Source of the DNA: Cupriavidus lacunae
GTDB taxonomy: Bacteria > Pseudomonadota > Gammaproteobacteria > Burkholderiales > Burkholderiaceae
Assembly (NCBI RefSeq): GCF_003353055.1
Contig: NZ_QKWJ01000075.1
Location: 1,780 to 36,008, forward strand
Direction of reading: 5' to 3'
Length of the DNA: 34,229 nt
The stretch's first letter is position 1. Each line of letters begins with the position of its first letter. The translations under genes and the position numbers were made by a program. The notes below the pieces were generated by a model. That model had not been told where the DNA came from. It saw only the letters and a program-made list of their open reading frames with translations, and searched no databases. Below, one piece after another: positions 31,898 to 34,229 of this stretch.

Positions 31898-32557
31898 ATG
31901 ACGACTCAGGACAAGAACGTCGAGCGCGCCTCGAAGCTCGATACCGCGACCCTTTCGGATGCTCTCGACAAGCTCGGCATCGTCGGCCAGTGCTACAAGA
32001 TCAAGCCGCGCAGCAGCGACTTCCGCACCACTGGCCGCGCCTTCACGATCAAGTACGGCCCGCCGTCGGTGCCAGTCGGCACCGTGGGTGACTTTATCGA
32101 CGACGTGCCGGTCGGCAGCATCGTGGTGCTCGATAACGGCGGCCGCGAGGACTGCACCGTGTGGGGCGACATCATGACCGAGATCGCGCATCGCCGCGGC
32201 ATCGCCGGCACCGCGATCAACGGCATCTGCCGTGACGTAGCGCTGTGCATCAAGCTCGGCTACCCGGTGTTCGCGCGTGACCACTGGATGCGGACCGGCA
32301 AGGACCGCGTGCAGGTCGAGGCGGTCAACATCCCGGTCAACCTCGGCGACGCGCGCGTGACGCCGGGCGACCTGCTGCGCGGCGACGCCGACGGCATCGT
32401 GGTGATCCCGAAGGAGCACGAGGAAGCGGTGCTCGAAGCGGCGGAAATCATTCACAACGCCGAAGATGCGATCCGCGAAGCGTGCCGCGGCGGCATGCGT
32501 CTGGACGAAGCGCGCAAGCAGTTCAAATACCACCAGTTGCAGACCCGGAGTCAGTAA
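31898..32557 (+). CDS. RraA/CHA-aldolase family protein 2
   Basis: A 219-residue RraA-fold protein, second of three in tandem. The pair R112-D113 is present (N-G-I-C-R-D), and W-G-D-I-M-T-E-I-A aligns with the glycine/acid loop of the aldolases. It differs from copy 1 along most of its length, so the copies are old or were acquired separately. Its stop codon overlaps the original start of copy 3 in TAATG at 32555-32559, showing translational coupling. It may act on a different branched hydroxy-oxo acid, or form a mixed assembly with the neighbours (inference). Confidence 0.82.
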   Translation: MTTQDKNVERASKLDTATLSDALDKLGIVGQCYKIKPRSSDFRTTGRAFTIKYGPPSVPVGTVGDFIDDVPVGSIVVLDNGGREDCTVWGDIMTEIAHRRGIAGTAINGICRDVALCIKLGYPVFARDHWMRTGKDRVQVEAVNIPVNLGDARVTPGDLLRGDADGIVVIPKEHEEAVLEAAEIIHNAEDAIREACRGGMRLDEARKQFKYHQLQTRSQ

Positions 32558-32631
32558 TGACAGCGAATATCAAGGAACACGACGCGTAGACCACAACCTG
32601 CGCCGATATCGAACGCGTCGACGCCAGCGTC

Positions 32632-33231
32632 GTGGAACGCGCCCGCAAGCTGCCGACCGCGACGCTGCACGAGGCGGGCGGCAAGATCGGCGCGCTGCCC
32701 TCGGCGATCAAGGCGGTGGCGCCGGGCTTCAGGATCTGCGGCACGGCTTTCACGGTCCATTCGCCGGGCGGCGACAACCTGTGGCTGCACCGCGCTCTGG
32801 TGCTTGCGCAGCCGGGCGACGTGCTGGTGGTGTACGCGAACGGCGCCTACGAGCATGGCTACTGGGGCGAGGTCATGACCACCCAGGCGAAGGCACGCGG
32901 CTTGAACGGCCTGGTGATCGACGGTGGCGTGCGTGATGCAGATCTACTTGAGGAAATCGGTGTCCCGGTGTTCGCGCGTGGGCTGTCGATTCGCGGTACC
33001 GGCAAGGACTACGGCGCTATCGGCTGGCTCAACGCGCCCGTGCGCATCGGCAACGTGACCGTGCAGTCGGGCGACCTGATCGTCGGCGACCGCGACGGCG
33101 TAGTGGCGATTCCGCGCAAGTGCGCCGCCGACGTGGTTGAGAAGGCTGTGCAGCGCGAAGCCGAAGAACTGGCGATCTGCAGGCGCCTCGAAGCCGGCGA
33201 GACAACCATGCAGGTCTACGGCTTCCACTAA
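32632..33231 (+). CDS. RraA/CHA-aldolase family protein 3, with in-frame TAG near the original start
   Basis: The natural start appears to be the ATG at 32557, but codon 11 is TAG (32587-32589). The same frame then continues without a break for 214 codons and reads like the family N terminus (A-D-I-E-R-V-D-A-S-V-V-E-R-A-R-K). A single change such as CAG to TAG explains this. Translation could restart at the GTG at 32632, giving 199 residues that keep W-G-E-V-M-T-T-Q and D-G-G-V-R101-D102. Lost are about 25 N-terminal residues, including part of the first helix. This copy looks most like a 4-carboxy-4-hydroxy-2-oxoadipate aldolase. A sequencing error or suppression are alternatives. Function is uncertain. 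Confidence 0.75.
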   Translation: MERARKLPTATLHEAGGKIGALPSAIKAVAPGFRICGTAFTVHSPGGDNLWLHRALVLAQPGDVLVVYANGAYEHGYWGEVMTTQAKARGLNGLVIDGGVRDADLLEEIGVPVFARGLSIRGTGKDYGAIGWLNAPVRIGNVTVQSGDLIVGDRDGVVAIPRKCAADVVEKAVQREAEELAICRRLEAGETTMQVYGFH

Positions 33232-33252
33232 GGCAGACAACCGGATAAGGCA

Positions 33253-33284
33253 GCGCCCTCGCGGCGCCGGTCGATTCGTCGACC
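33253..33284. terminator. Two adjacent hairpins in the convergent gap
   Basis: GCGCC-CTCGC-GGCGC (33253-33267) is followed by GGTCGA-TTCG-TCGACC (33269-33284), the second with a UUCG-type tetraloop. They lie between the stop codons of the last RraA gene and the convergent MarR gene. No T-run is present, so factor-dependent termination or RNA end protection is likely. Confidence 0.55.
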
Positions 33285-33313
33285 CTGGGCCGCGTTCGTG
33301 CTCTCGCCGGGTA

Positions 33314-33778
33314 TCACAGGGGCTGCGTGTCTGACGTGTCGAGCTCTTTGTCGCGCTTGGCGAGTTGGGCGCTGCGCACTCGGCTTACCAGGAAGCGCAG
33401 ATGCGCAAGGTCTTCTCCGCTGAGGCAGCTAAAGAACTCACGTTCGACCTCGTCGATTTTCGACTCGCACTGGACAAGGGTCTTGCGCCCAGCTGCTGTC
33501 GACGATATCAGGATCGTACGCTTGTTGACTGTCGAGGATTTCCGTTCGATGAGCCCTTTGGCCTCCAACACCCGGATGAATTCGCCCATGGACTGCGCCG
33601 TGATCATGGTTCTCCGCGCCAGGCTCGCTGATGACACCGGTTCGAGGTGCGCAATCAGATTGAAGACCATGTACTGGCCCGCAGTGATGCCGATGCTCTG
33701 CAGGCATTCGTCGAGTTGCCTGCGTATCAACTGCTCGAGCTGCTGGATGTAGAAGAATGTGCGACTACTACTGGCCAT
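33314..33778 (-). CDS. MarR-family transcriptional regulator 2
   Basis: A 154-residue MarR protein. The start M-A-S-S-S-R-T-F-F has AAGGA about eight bases upstream; a frame extending to 34042 adds 88 non-homologous residues and was rejected. The winged helix spans T-A-G-Q-Y-M-V-F-N-L-I-A-H-L-E-P-V-S-S-A-S-L-A-R-R, then M-I-T-A-Q-S-M-G-E-F-I-R-V-L-E-A-K-G-L-I and the wing N-K-R-T-I-L-I. It converges on the RraA operon and probably controls the divergent operons at 25216-25451, or acts alongside MarR 1, with which it shares the recognition-helix pattern. A ligand such as an aryl-CoA is inferred from the ligases. Confidence 0.88.
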   Translation of the reverse strand: MASSSRTFFYIQQLEQLIRRQLDECLQSIGITAGQYMVFNLIAHLEPVSSASLARRTMITAQSMGEFIRVLEAKGLIERKSSTVNKRTILISSTAAGRKTLVQCESKIDEVEREFFSCLSGEDLAHLRFLVSRVRSAQLAKRDKELDTSDTQPL

Positions 33779-33844
33779 CAGATTTTCCTTGTTGTTGGTT
33801 GCTATGCCGGGAAGCTGGATACCGAGGCCGACAAATATGAGGGT

Positions 33845-33860
33845 AATGAATACCTTCATT
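33845..33860. promoter_or_regulatory. Candidate autoregulatory operator of MarR 2
   Basis: A perfect dyad AATGAA-TACC-TTCATT lies 67 bases upstream of the MarR 2 start, in an AT-rich leader. Its size fits a MarR dimer site; it does not match the dyads at 6713 or 25260 closely. Confidence 0.42.
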
Positions 33861-34229
33861 GTCGCACACTTGTTGAATGCTGGCTTACATCTTATTTGGC
33901 GTGAAATACGTTTATAGGGAAAATGCCAAATTATTAATATGGGGGTTACAAATCTTATTGAGTCACGACGATAAAGATTATTGAGCGTTTGCGGGTAGGA
34001 CGAAGTCAGGCGACCTGATGAGTTTCTATGGCTGGTGTTCAATCATATGGCACATATCTTCCACGGCGGGGTGCAAGTCTGGCAAGCCTCGCCCAGGCGG
34101 GATGTGATTTCGTAACTGCTCAATAACCCGGGGCGAACGGCGGCACCCTGTTCAAGCAGAGCGCAGGAGGCGTTGTTCAAGCAGGTGTGGTAGTGGTGGG
34201 ATGTGATCGCTGCACGAGATGCGGTCTGT
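33861..34229. other. Right-end non-coding stretch
   Basis: No gene is supported in these 369 bases. The part to about 33990 is AT-rich and likely regulatory. Near the end GTTCAAGCAG occurs twice (34152-34161 and 34176-34185), and GGGATGTGAT occurs twice, around 34099 and 34198. These short direct repeats may belong to the edge of another element beyond the window. Confidence 0.35.

Noticed and set aside
31193..32533. 446-residue minus-strand frame
   Set aside because: It is antisense to two aldolase-family genes, with His/Asp-rich shadow composition.
33779..34042. Extended N terminus for MarR 2
   Set aside because: The 88 extra residues lack MarR homology and cover the AT-rich leader and dyad; the start at 33778 has a good ribosome site.
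34081..34229. Possible insertion-sequence end from short direct repeats
   Set aside because: Only 10-base repeats are seen, with no transposase fragment or terminal inverted repeat inside the window.

Overview
The window looks like an aromatic-catabolism island from a high-GC Gram-negative bacterium, most likely a betaproteobacterium of the order Burkholderiales. The clues are a Burkholderiales-type trimeric porin, LysR and MarR regulators beside aromatic operons, GC-rich codon use, and phthalate-type Rieske oxygenases with their FMN/[2Fe-2S] reductase. No rRNA, tRNA, CRISPR array, integrase or intact insertion sequence was recognised.

Layout. (1) 1-5537: a minus-strand gentisate operon (fumarylacetoacetase-family hydrolase, gentisate 1,2-dioxygenase, 3-hydroxybenzoate 6-hydroxylase-like flavoprotein) with a porin downstream and a divergent LysR regulator. 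(2) 5538-6892: remnants of membrane-protein genes, a MarR regulator and its divergent control region. (3) 6893-15514, plus strand: RidA-family protein, Rieske oxygenase 1, LigY/LigJ-like amidohydrolase 1, a decayed LigB-type extradiol dioxygenase pseudogene, MFS transporter 1, then an HsaC/HsaB/HsaA/HsaD-like set (type I extradiol dioxygenase, flavin reductase, flavin monooxygenase, C-C hydrolase). A strong hairpin at 15528-15563 separates this from the next operon. (4) 25215 down to 15654, minus strand: feruloyl-CoA synthase-like ligase 2, enoyl-CoA hydratase, Rieske oxygenase 2, intact LigB-type dioxygenase, LigY-like amidohydrolase 2, MFS transporter 2, a terminator, and feruloyl-CoA synthase-like ligase 1. 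(5) 25452-33231, plus strand, divergent from (4): a thiolase-like protein without catalytic cysteines, a DUF35::3-hydroxyacyl-CoA dehydrogenase fusion, an acyl-CoA dehydrogenase, a Rieske-oxygenase reductase and three tandem RraA/aldolase-family genes. A second MarR regulator closes the island.

How it may work (inference). Blocks 3 and 4 are diverged copies of one module, Rieske oxygenase + LigB-type dioxygenase + LigY-like hydrolase + spinster-type MFS, in inverted orientation. Rieske + LigB-type + LigY-like is the enzyme combination known for 5,5'-dehydrodivanillate (lignin biphenyl) degradation as LigX/LigZ/LigY. Two feruloyl-CoA synthase-like ligases, the hydratase, the acyl-CoA dehydrogenase, the dehydrogenase fusion and the thiolase-like protein would shorten a phenylpropanoid-type side chain as CoA thioesters. 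The RraA-family proteins could cleave 4-carboxy-4-hydroxy-2-oxoadipate-type products. The island may therefore serve a lignin-derived biaryl or dimer carrying propenoic side chains. In block 3 the LigB-type ring-cleavage gene has decayed and an HsaA-D-like meta-cleavage set sits beside it. The substrate is not known from the sequence.
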